Shown here: positions 50,851 through 61,710 of the stretch, piece by piece
Layout of the letters: the number at the start of each line of letters is the position of its first letter
Position numbering within the stretch: the stretch's first letter is position 1
Source of the DNA: Monilinia fructicola
Lineage: Eukaryota > Ascomycota > Leotiomycetes > Helotiales > Sclerotiniaceae
Assembly (NCBI GenBank): GCA_008692225.1
Contig: VICG01000017.1
Location: 1 to 64,000, forward strand
Direction: 5' to 3'
Length of the DNA: 64,000 nt
Position numbers and translations under genes: made by a program
Notes under the pieces: model-generated
The model's database searches: none
What the model saw: the letters and a program-made list of their open reading frames with translations, nothing else
What the model was told of the DNA's origin: nothing

Positions 50851-52739
50851 TAATAAAATACTTAATAAATTATTTTGTAGATAGGATTAAGAGATTTTTT
50901 ATTATCTTTTAACTATTCTAATATAAAATATTTTATAGAAAATTATTATAATTAATAATGAAATGAAAATAGAATATTTCTATTATAATTACACTTAATA
51001 ACAAAAATATAATAAAAAAATAGAATATTATTTAAAGATATAAATCCCAATTTAAGAATATACTTAGTATACCTAATAACAAAGGTGGATAAAATCTTTC
51101 TAATATACAACGGGTATAAAGAAATAATATTATTAAAAAAAAACCAAATTGTTACAAGTTTTACAAAATATCAAATTAAGATAATAAACTGAAAAATAAA
51201 ATTAAAAAGCTTTCAAATGTTAGTTTAACATCAAATCAAAAGTTTTATAAATATATTCGAAATATGAAAAGAAGTTCTTTAATCCGAAAGAGATTAATAA
51301 TTTTTATTAAATAGAATTGATATTGTTTTATCCTTTTCAATAAGAGATTAATCTAAATATTATAAATAATTCAATTTTTAAGATTTAGAACAATACATTT
51401 ACATAATATATTAATTACTATAATAACCTTATTAATAATTATAGTAATAATAGAATTAATAATATAGAGTTGGATAATAATAGAAATTATGAAATTCTAT
51501 TAATATTATAAATAATAATATATAAAACTTGTTTAAATGATTTATTAAGAATTATTTTGTTATAAATAATAATTATAATATTAAATTTAATATGATCGTT
51601 TATTATAATTATAACAAAGAGTATAGTTAAAAAAAATTATTATAATTAATATTCTTTTCTTTAAAATATTTTTTAAAAGATGTAAAAACTACTATTAAAA
51701 TGAATTGTATTTTACTAATTTTAAATATTTAAACTTTTTTTAATAAATAATAAAAATTATTTTTTTAGCTTATTATTACTCATGATAAACTAATCTCAAC
51801 TAAACAATATCTAAATTCATTATTCATCAATTATAATAAAAAGATAAATATTAAGAAAACTTATATTATTCTTCAATTTAGTTTTAAATTAAAAAAAAAT
51901 AACTATTACATAAAAAAAAACTAATATATTTCTTTAATATACTTCTATAAATATAATAATATTTAATTTTTTAGAAAAAGAATATATAATTTGTTCTAAA
52001 TTAATTTTAGAGTAAAAGTAGAGATATATAATAATATATTGTTATAAATAACGTTTACTGATCTTTAATAATAATTTTGGAATTACTAATATTTTATTAT
52101 TAATAAAAAATCAATAATGAAAATGAAGCTATTAATTTAATTTAATCAACGATTATAGGATATATTTCAAATTGAAATACGTTTTTTAAGAACACAAATA
52201 TTATTCTTTAAAAAGACTTTTAATAATCATCCCTAATATTAATAAAACCTTACTATATTAAGATTTATAAACCAAAATATTCTAATATTATTATTGATTA
52301 AACTTTATATCTTTTTCAAAAAAATAAATACTTTAGTTAATAAAATTTATATATTCAAAGAGAGAAAATCAAAATACTATTTTATTTTGATAAGTATTAG
52401 TATAATTGTGAGTTTATAATATTTTTTATGATAATTAGGGATTATAAAAAGATTATCTATATTATTTTTAATAATATTGATAAATTGAAAAATATTTTTA
52501 ATAATAAATACTAATAATAGTAATAATACTAATAATATTAATAACACTAATAATATTTAAGTAAAACTCTTAATTTTTTTAAATTAAAGAACTTAGAATA
52601 TAAGTAAATCTATTTATATTATAATTTAAATATGGGTATATGGGCTGGCCCCTATAATTTTCAAAACATTCAACATCTTAAAACTTTTTAATAATAAATA
52701 ATTAAATTTCAAATAAAACTTTATATTATAAAAATCAAA
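50851..52739. other. A-rich decayed sequence, no gene recognised
   Basis: No frame or motif. Contains short AATA-rich tandem stretches (51425-51500 and 52490-52560). Confidence 0.5.
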
Positions 52740-52835
52740 ATAATAAATTGATTTTGAGTTGTGCTTCGATTTAGTCCTATTTTATATATTACACTTTCTC
52801 TAAAAGCCAGGGGTCCGGGGAGTGTAGATCCCTAG
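52740..52835 (+). repeat. Dispersed repeat F, plus-strand copy
   Basis: Matches 22990-23092. The end reads AAGCCAGGGGTCCGGGGAGT then GTAGATCCCTAG and T. AGGGGTC and GATCCCT can pair as a terminal stem. Confidence 0.75.
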
Positions 52836-52879
52836 TAGCTTTAATAAAAAAGTATAAACTCTTTTCTAGTAGATAATTT

Positions 52880-52925
52880 AATCACTTATCCTACTTTTCG
52901 CCCACCCTTTCATTTAACTAGTTTA
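52880..52925 (+). mobile_element. Orphan left end of a fold-back element
   Basis: AATCACTTATCCTACTTTTC, GCCCACCCTTTCATTTAACTA matches the left terminal inverted repeat of copies 1-5. No matching right end lies downstream within the window. Confidence 0.5.
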
Positions 52926-54226
52926 TTATTACTAGATTTTCTTACTCTTTATTTTAAAATATATATTAATATAATCTTTTAATCTTAGGTTTGAAAAATT
53001 AAATATATTTTAAGATTATTAGGAATTCAATTGAATATTATATTTAAACAGAAAATCCGAATTAATAAAATATTCTTTACTTGAAAAACTAATATTAATT
53101 ATAATAAATATAATTTATGAAAGTTCATTTTTCATTATATATAAATTTAACAATTTAAGTTAATGGATAAGATAAAATTTAATAGAATGTAAAATTTTTG
53201 GGATTTAACTTGATAATATTTATAATATAGCTACAATAAACAGATTATAAATATATTTAAATATAGAAGTTAAGATTATTTTAAGTTTATATAAGGATAT
53301 TCATAAAAAGAAATGTATTTTTTATATAGGTAAAAAGATTATATATAATAATTGAATTTAAAAAAAGTATAAATAATATTATATATTAAGTATTAGATTT
53401 AAAATACTCTTTGAATGATTGTAAAGAATATTTTTATCTAATAAAAATAATTAAACTTTAAGAGAAATATCATAAATCCTAAAATATTTTTTTATAATAA
53501 AAAAATGTCAAAATTTATTATTAATCATAAATAACTTTAAATTTATTGAAAAATTTAAGATAGAGATTAAAACAAAGATATAGCAAAAAAAAAAAATCGA
53601 ACCCTAATAATAAATACAATTTTTAAAAAAAAATTCTTTTTAAATTATCATCTTTAAAAAAATATATCAAAATAAATAAACAAATTGAAAAATAAAAAAT
53701 GAAAAGGATAAAAAGAAGTGATTAATAAACAATAAATATAAAGAGAAGATAAGTAAAAAATAATATAAAAAGAGTAAATTTTAATAGATTGAAAGAATCC
53801 AATTTTATAGGAATATATATTTAATAATAAACTTTATAATTTAAACCAAAATTCCTTTTTATTATTTTATTATTTACTTTAGAACAAATTAATATATATA
53901 TAAAAGCTTTATGACTTATATATTAATTATCTTTTCTAAATTAGAAATTAGATAATAAAATGAAAAAGGTAATAGATTAAATAAATATAGATTTTTTAAA
54001 AATTATTTTAAAGATTTATAAAAGAAACTTTAATAATAATCATTCTATATTAGAGCGAGAATTTTGAGTAAATCGAAAATAATAAACATAATTAATATTT
54101 ACAGAAGAAAGGTTTAGCAAAGAATGTTTAAAACAAATTATAAAAATTTAGAAAATGATATAAATAAAGGAATTTCAATATAAAAAATAGAGTTTTTAAA
54201 AAGCAATTATTTAAAATTATATATTT
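52926..54226. other. A-rich decayed sequence, no gene recognised
   Basis: Stops in all frames. Poly-A runs (53580-53640) and A-rich plus strand, possibly a plus-sense transposon relic. Confidence 0.45.
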
Positions 54227-54330
54227 AATACTACGGATTTACACTCTTCGAACCCCTAGTCTTTAGAGAAAGAGTAATATATATAAAGTAAGCCTAATTC
54301 GAAGTATAGTTTAAAATTAACTTACTTTCT
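54227..54330 (-). repeat. Dispersed repeat F, minus-strand copy
   Basis: The inverse reads TTCGAATTAGGCTTACTTTA, TATATATTACTCTTTCTCTA, then AGGGGTTCGAAGAGTGTAAA and a GTAG-T end, which aligns with 22990-23092. Confidence 0.75.
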
Positions 54331-54459
54331 AGACTTTTATATTATAAAGTCTTAGAATGTTTAAGATTTTTTAAATTATAAAGGCTAATCTTTATACTTT
54401 TATTTAAATTATTAAATAAAGTGCTTTATTGAAATTTAATTATTATTATTAGCATCTTT

Positions 54460-54701
54460 AATTGATTTATTATTAAATATATTACCAATTATACTATCGA
54501 TCATATTTTAAAATATATTATTATATATATTATTCAAAGTATTATTTAAAATATTATTTCATATATTAAGAGATATATTATTCATTTTATAATTAGATAT
54601 ATTATTAATTATATTATTAGATAGATTATTAGATATATTATTGATTATACTATTATATATATTATTCACTACGTTATTTAATATATTATTAGATATATTA
54701 T
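54460..54701. repeat. Degenerate AT minisatellite
   Basis: Irregular repetition of GATATATTATT and ATTATATTATTA over about 240 bases, ending exactly at the family B LTR. Confidence 0.7.
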
Positions 54702-54881
54702 TATTAGGAAGCAACCCTCTTAACAGGGTCACATGACTACTTAAGCTAGTATTTTACAGGGAAGGATCTTCAATCCTTTCCTTTTTTCTTTATAAATAAT
54801 TATATTACCTTTAATCAACCATTCTATTCACTTTATTTTATTATAGAGTTATTCATTTTTTGAAACTAGAGAGTTTTATTA
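54702..54881 (+). repeat. Family B LTR (5' LTR of the right-hand gypsy element)
   Basis: 180 bp starting TATTAGGAAGCAACCC (TG mutated to TA), homologous to 11900-12080. Contains CTTTATAAATAA and the small inverted repeat GGATCTTCAATCC. The inside edge continues AAACCCGAA as in the other copy. Confidence 0.75.
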
Positions 54882-55886
54882 TTTAAACCCGAAAATCCAT
54901 ATAAATTTAATTTAATAAAAAAACCCTTTATCTAAGCAAACCTTGTAGATATTTATTAACCTTTAAGATATCTCAAATCATTAAATAATAACTATAAGAC
55001 TTTAAGATATTGATATTTAAGATAATATACTAAACCTGTAAAACTATACTTAGTATATTAATTAAATAGCTAATTTAGACCCAATTCCTAATTAATTTAA
55101 AAAAATCTAATTGAACAAAATCAAAGAAGAAGCTATATAAGATAATAATAAACAAAAAGGAAAAGCTAAAGGCAAAAAAATAGTAATTAATATAAACTTT
55201 AATCCTTTTACTCTCAACCTTCCAAAATCTAGAGAAAAGTACTTATTTAATATAAAAGCATAATCATTATGATTATTAAGCTTTTTAATAATCTAATCCT
55301 TTTTTATACTTTACTAAGAATAAGGTTATATTATAGTATTACCGGGATTAATCTTTAATATATTTATCTATCTAAAAGCTTTTAATAAAGAGGATAGATA
55401 TTCGCTTAATTCTATTATAAATATATTTAACTTTATTTAAGATTAAAAGAAATGTATTAGAATAGTAAAAATTAGATTTAATAAATATAACTTCAATTAT
55501 AAATATTAAATATTATTATATATAATATTTATTATTAAATTTAAATATTTCTTCAAGATTATAAACTATTATAATTTAATAAAAATATAAAATAAAAGTA
55601 TTAAAAAAAAGATTATAAAAGAAAAAAGTGATTTATTATAATAAAAAGATTATTCATTAAGTTTATATAAAATTATAATTAATTTTTAAGAAAATGAAAT
55701 ATTATCTCCTAATATTATACTAAACCCATAGATATTAAATTAATATAACAATCACTAATGGATATCCGGGGATTAATAGTGGATTATAATTCAAATACAA
55801 TAAATATATTATAGGAAATAATATTATTAAAAAAAAGAAAAGAATCCTTTTTCCAAATATATTAATAAAACGTTATAAAAAGATAT
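54882..55886 (+). pseudogene. Decayed 5' (gag-side) part of a gypsy element
   Basis: An A-rich plus-strand sequence between the family B LTR and the copia insertion. By position it should be leader and gag. One less mutated stretch (55120-55260) is Lys/Glu-rich in translation, but stops are frequent and no zinc knuckle is readable. Assignment rests on context: pol of the same orientation resumes after the copia element at 61711. Confidence 0.5.
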
Positions 55887-55891
55887 AAAAT

Positions 55892-56083
55892 TGTTAGTAT
55901 AAACTTGGTTAGTTAAAGTGTAAGTACTTAATCCTTTTATTGGTATATCATTGTTATTATTCTTTATGTAATCTATGAAATCAAGGATGATTTTATAAAC
56001 GTCCTTAAAATCCTAATACGCTTAATACAGTTAGATATATTATTCGTATAACAACTCAATATTATGTAATCTATTTTCCGATA
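55892..56083 (-). repeat. Copia LTR, 3' copy
   Basis: 192 bp. Differs from 61514-61705 mostly by transitions (for example TTATGTAATCTATG against CTATGTAACCTATG). TSD AAAAT at 55887-55891. Confidence 0.9.
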
Positions 56084-56304
56084 TTAGTAATTATCTAAAA
56101 ATCGAAAGGTTATATACTTAATTTTTACTTTTCTTTCTTTATTTATATAAACTTTTTAATTATCAATTTATTAATATTAATCAAATCCTTTAATATTTAA
56201 TAAAGTTTATTCTTAATTATTACGTTTATAGGATTAGAATTTCTATTAATTTATTTGATTTTCATAATCTTTTTATACTTATATAATTATCAAAAAAATA
56301 TAAT

Positions 56305-56508
56305 ATCGATTATAAATCTTTTTTCTATTGTAGTATTTAATTTAATTAGTAACTTATATAATAACTTTAAATTAATATAGATAACAAATAAAATTTGTTC
56401 TTTAGATTGTAGAATAGTATTAATAATCCTTTTAATTGTAACTTTTTTATCAAAACTAAATATTAGTTTATATAGTTTTAAAGTTAGTATGCTTTTTATA
56501 ACTCTTTT
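56305..56508 (-). pseudogene. Copia RNase H fragment, 68 codons without a stop
   Basis: The minus-strand frame KRVIKSILTLKLYKLIFSFD ... SKEQILFVIYIN ... LIKLNTTIEKRFIID follows the copia RNase H pattern, including the Leu-X-Lys-Leu-X-Thr-Thr-X-Glu-Lys-Arg block. The catalytic Asp-Ser-Lys box is changed to Ile-Asn-Leu. An open stretch of this length is unusual in this window. It is flanked by stops, so non-functional. Confidence 0.75.
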
Positions 56509-57510
56509 ATATTTAATAGATAATTAATGTATAATATTAATATTATTATATTTATCAATAAGATATATAATATATTTAATCTGAGAAAAGAAATTAAAAT
56601 TGTTAATAAATGATGTGTTTGTGAATATAATTAATTTAATTGAATCTACATTAAGGGAAATAAAATTAAAATCTTTTAATAAATTATTAATTTATTATTA
56701 AAGAATTTTATTCAATTTCTTTATATTATTCTTTTTTGGATTAATTATCTAAACAGTAATAAAAAAATGATATGATATTTTTAATTAATAAATAATTGTA
56801 ATATATATTCTTTATACTCTTTAAATAATATATTAATTTTTTAATGTAATATTTTTTTGTTTTTTTCTTTTAATACCCAAAATATTTATATTTTCTATTT
56901 GAACTATATATATATTATTATATTACTTTTTTTGATTAAGATAAATATTATTTATTCAAAATATTATAAATTCTTTGTTGAATTTGAATAATATATTTTC
57001 TTTAAATTCTTTATAATCTTTAATTATAAAATATATTTTTTTAAATTGTTTTTGCTTCAAAAATATAAATTTTTTGTTTATTATTATGAATGTGTTATTA
57101 ATTTATAGTTTAATTATATTAAACATTTTTATATTAGTATATAGAAGGTATAGATTATATATTAATTGTTTTATATTAAATTTATTTTTATAATAATTGT
57201 AATATATAATAAATTAATAATTTTTTATTTTAGGAATATTATAAAATAATTTAATTATATATAAAATAAAGTCTTTTTTTAATCTTATTTCCTTTAGTAT
57301 TTTAGTATAAAATATTTTATTAAGATTTGTAATAGATTAAATATATATTTAAATAATATTTTTAAATATACAAATACTTTTAAAAATAAAATTTTTAATA
57401 TAGTTGTAAATATTATAATAATATATTAATTAATATATTAAATAATAGATGATTATATTAAAATACTAACTTTATTATTATTTTTTTATATTTGAATTAT
57501 AAATTAAGAT

Positions 57511-57596
57511 TTTGGATATACTTTATTCATACCCTCATTCTTTATTTTGTTAATAAATTTTGATTTAAAAATCCTGGTTCTTGGTGAAACGTTTAA
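57511..57596 (-). pseudogene. Copia reverse transcriptase fragment
   Basis: Minus-strand reading SPRTRIFKSKFINKIKNEG followed by YPKS, a stop, FIIQI matches the start of the fungal copia RT (Lys-Ser-Arg-Leu-Val-Val-Gln block, mutated). Downstream, to about 57200, the frame is broken. Confidence 0.75.
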
Positions 57597-60496
57597 TTTT
57601 AATATAATATTAAATACTTTATTTTTTATTAATCTATTAAGTTCCTTACATCTTAATTTAATATATATTAATAATAAATTATTATTATTAACAACAATTT
57701 TAGTAAATTTATTATAATAAATATTTTCTTTATTAAAAAATATTGAAATCTAAAATAGATTTTAAATTATTATTACTTTGTTCTTCAAATTGCTTTTTAT
57801 CTTTTAATATAATTATTAAATAGATTAATCTATTAATGGTATTATGAAATATAATATTTTATAAAATACAACTTTTTCCTTTTTTTCTTTAATTTTATTA
57901 TTTTTTTTCTCTTTAAATAAAATGTAAAATAGTTTTATCAAAATTAATCAAAAATCTGTTAGCCCATTTGTTAATTTAATAGTACACATCTCCCCTTTCA
58001 TTTTAAATAATGTATAAAATTCTATCCATTTTCCTAATTCTATTTTTTTACCTTTTTGTTATACCAAAACGTTAAAATTAATAAATAATCCATCAATTAT
58101 TAAAATAAATAAATTATTTTGTATACAAAATGTATTAGCTATTTAACGTTTAATATCAACATATCGAATTTTAATTATAGCTTTTTTAATAATATTAATT
58201 TGTTTTACAATAATTACTACAAATATATTAATAATAGTTATATAAAGATATACTTTATATATTAAAAAAGTTGATACAATATTATTTAGTTTAACAATAT
58301 TATTAATAGTTTTTACAGTTATTTACAATATTATTTGCTTAAATAAATTAAATTCCAATATTTCTTTGTTGATAATATAATATATTTGTTTTAATAGTTT
58401 ATAATAATGTTTCATTAATTTAATTAAATTATAAATTTTAACTAATATACACTTTGTAATAATAATTATTAATATAGTATTTTAAGCAAACTTCTTACTA
58501 TCAAAATTCTTACCTACATTATATATAATGTAATCCAAAAATCTTAAATATACATTAATCCAACATTCTTAAAATGCATTCCATATATGCTTTATTGTTA
58601 TATTTGCTAATTATTTAGCTATTTGATATCTTATAGTTTTATTAACAATATAAAGAATAAATTGATTCACAATATACATAATATTAACAAAAATAGTATA
58701 ATTGAATTCTATATCATCCTATAATAAAAATTTAAAATGTTTAGAAGATTTATTATAAAATTAATATTGCTTATAATATTTTATAAAATGCTTAATTGTA
58801 TTATAACTTTTATTATATCCAATACATTACAATACCTTATAAAATTTGCAAATTAATAAATATTTAAAATATTAATATAATTAATAAAAATTTATATCTA
58901 TTAAATAATATTTATTATATTAAATCGAATCCTAAATAAAGTTATTCAAATTAATTTTTTATAACAAAAATAAATGCTCATTTTATTAATAAACTAAAAA
59001 ATCTTTATTCAAAGTATAAAGAATATTAATACAATTATCAAATATAATCTTAAATTAATTTATATTTGTTAAAAATAATAAAAATAATATATTTGTTAAA
59101 AATAATAAAAATAATATATTTGTTTATAAAATATAAAATTTTATTATTTTAAAAGGAAAACGAATATTAACAAATCCAATCAAATTAATTTTATTATTTT
59201 AATTAAATATTATATTTATAACTTTTGTTTTGGATATATTAATTAAAGTGTTTAATATTTTCTATTATATTTTAAATTAACTTTTTTTAATAATAAATTT
59301 ATAAACTACTCTTATATTGATATAAAATTCTTCGATAAATTTCGAAGAATTTTATATTTGAATATTTATTTTAAATATAATAATTTTTTTTTAATTGAAA
59401 TTTCTTTTTTCCCACAATAGTATACTGCAATGTTTGAATAATTAATAATTTAATAATTGCTTTATTATTAATTAGTTTAAAACTAATAGTAAAAAAATTA
59501 TCCTTTTTTTTTTCCTTAAGATTATAATTTATAAAAAAAATAATAAACGTTTAATTTTTGTTAATACTTTTTTCTTTTTTATATTCTATTAATTATTAAG
59601 TATATCATTTTTGGAATCTATTATTACTTTTTTTATTAAATCTTTTTTTTTATTTATACTTTTGATTATTTTACTTTTATTAAAAATGGTTAGTTGATTA
59701 ATAGTTTTTTTTCTTGTAAATCTAATATTATTTAACGGATTTAAAGTTGTTATAGGATAATCGCTTGTTAAATAAATAAGTTTTTGAACTATTTTAAAAA
59801 TGTGAATCTTTATTCGAATTCTGTAAGTTATTTTATGGATTATTATTGTTATTTCTTTAAAATCTTCAATTTATAAAGAATGTTGAATTCTGCCTTTTAT
59901 ATAATTCTTATATAATTATAGTCTACTTTAATTACTATATCAACCCTAAAATATTTTTTTTAATATTAAAACAAGCAAAATTACATACTAATATCCTATA
60001 ATAAATAATTATTAATTTATTATAAAAATACATTGAATCCTTTATTTCTTTTTATAGTTATATTTGAAGTTCTTATAGTTCCAATACTATTATATAAAAG
60101 GATATGTTAAAAATTTTATTTAGATTTTTTATTTTAATTCTTATAAAAATTATTTTATTTCATTTTTTAAATATATTTCGTTTATATTAATCTTTTTTAA
60201 ACTTTTGTTTAATATACATATATAATTTTCTAAAATCCATTAATAAATTACTCTTATTTATATAATAATAAATTAATATTCCACCTTAAAATATTATAAA
60301 AAATGCCTAAAAAAATTGCTTATTTAAAAACTTTATTTAATATAATATCTTATAGAAAATTAAAAGTTTATAATCGAAATTATTATTATTCTCACTATAT
60401 TTCTTTTTGAATAAATAAAACTTCTATAGATTCAATAAAGTATTGGGTATATATTATTATTAAAAAGTTTTTTAATCCTTCCTATTATTTAATTGA

Positions 60497-60592
60497 TTTT
60501 TAAAGTCTTTTTCCATACTATTCCTATTGAGTTCTTTATCACCTGGATTATTATCACCATCATCGCTATCATCCAGATTCACATTATACCAT
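60497..60592 (-). pseudogene. GC-normal Asp-rich patch of the copia ORF
   Basis: A 32-codon minus-strand open stretch with NVNLDDSDDGDNNPGDKELN in an otherwise stop-filled element, about 1.2 kb from the 5' LTR and so in the gag/protease part. The plus-strand frame over the same place is a shadow. Confidence 0.45.
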
Positions 60593-61513
60593 ACCAATAT
60601 AACCTTAATTATATTATTGTTAATTATTCTTTTAATATCTTCTAAAGGAATTTCTAATATATCATTATCCCATTTATATAAAAGCTTTTTAATCTACTAC
60701 TTTGTTTATAATATAATATCTTTTTTATTACATTTGATCATATAATATATATTATACGTTTATACTTATTAAAAGTAGATTAAATTCTTTATTTTTCAAA
60801 ATCTTTTAAAATTATTAAATATTAAATTAATAAATCGTTAATATTTTATACAGAGTAAATATCTTAAAATTAAAATAGAAAATATTTACAAAGTTATTAT
60901 TATATATATTATATTTTGTATACTATTTTCGTTTATATTTCATATATTTCAACAAATCCTTTTTATTAACAATTCTACCTACCGGATTTAATATTGATAT
61001 AGTTACATATTAATTCTTACAGTAATCTAACTAATTTCTATTATATAATTCGTTGTATACATTAGTAACTATTAAAAAAACAATTAGATCATACTTTAAA
61101 GCTTAATCTAAAGTAATTAAAATAACTATTTTATAATATAAAAATAATAATATAGAACATAAAGTTATAAAATAGAATATAAAGAAAAAAGTAAAATAAA
61201 AATATAAATATAAGAATAAAAACTTTTATACAATATATAGTATAAAGAATACATAATAAACGCAAGTATAATCCCATCTTTTTTAATAATTTTAATTTTT
61301 TAAATATTATTTTTTTACAGAGAATTTTATCTAATAGAATTATGATTTAGAGTATATTTGTTAGTATTATTAAGATTAATAGAGAAATCTATTTAATAGA
61401 TTTATATCTAACTTAATGGTTTCTTTAAAATTCTTATTAATCTTAAAATGAACTCCTTAATACCTAGTATTAAATCGTAGACTTAAGGTTTAATTTGTGA
61501 TATTATTAATTAG

Positions 61514-61705
61514 TGTTAATATAAACTTAATCAGTTAAAATGTAAGTATTTAATCCTTTTATTGGTATATCATCGTTATTATTCTCTATGTAACCTATGG
61601 AATGAAGAACGACTTTATAAACATCCTTGAGGTGCTAGTACGCCTAATACGGTTAGACGTATTATTTGTACAGCAACTTAATATCACATGATCCATTTCC
61701 CGACA
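61514..61705 (-). repeat. Copia LTR, 5' copy
   Basis: 192 bp and better preserved, ending TTTCCCGACA on the plus strand. TSD AAAAT at 61706-61710. Confidence 0.9.
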
Positions 61706-61710
61706 AAAAT

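Larger units (their letters stand above)
55892..61705 (-). mobile_element. Complete Ty1/copia LTR retrotransposon, RIP-mutated
   Basis: LTRs of 192 bp each (55892-56083 and 61514-61705) in direct orientation, with AAAAT directly outside both (55887-55891 and 61706-61710), a 5 bp target duplication. Total 5814 bp, a usual copia size. The minus strand carries RT (57511-57596) then RNase H (56305-56508) towards the left LTR, which is the copia order. The element is inserted in the plus-strand gypsy element. A GC-normal patch at 60497-60592 encodes an Asp-rich stretch (NLDDSDDGDNNPGDKE) on the minus strand. Confidence 0.92.

Noticed and set aside
60527..60745. 72-residue plus-strand frame
   Set aside because: Antisense to the Asp-rich patch of the minus-strand copia element; its Ser/Leu-rich start is the complement of GAT-rich codons.
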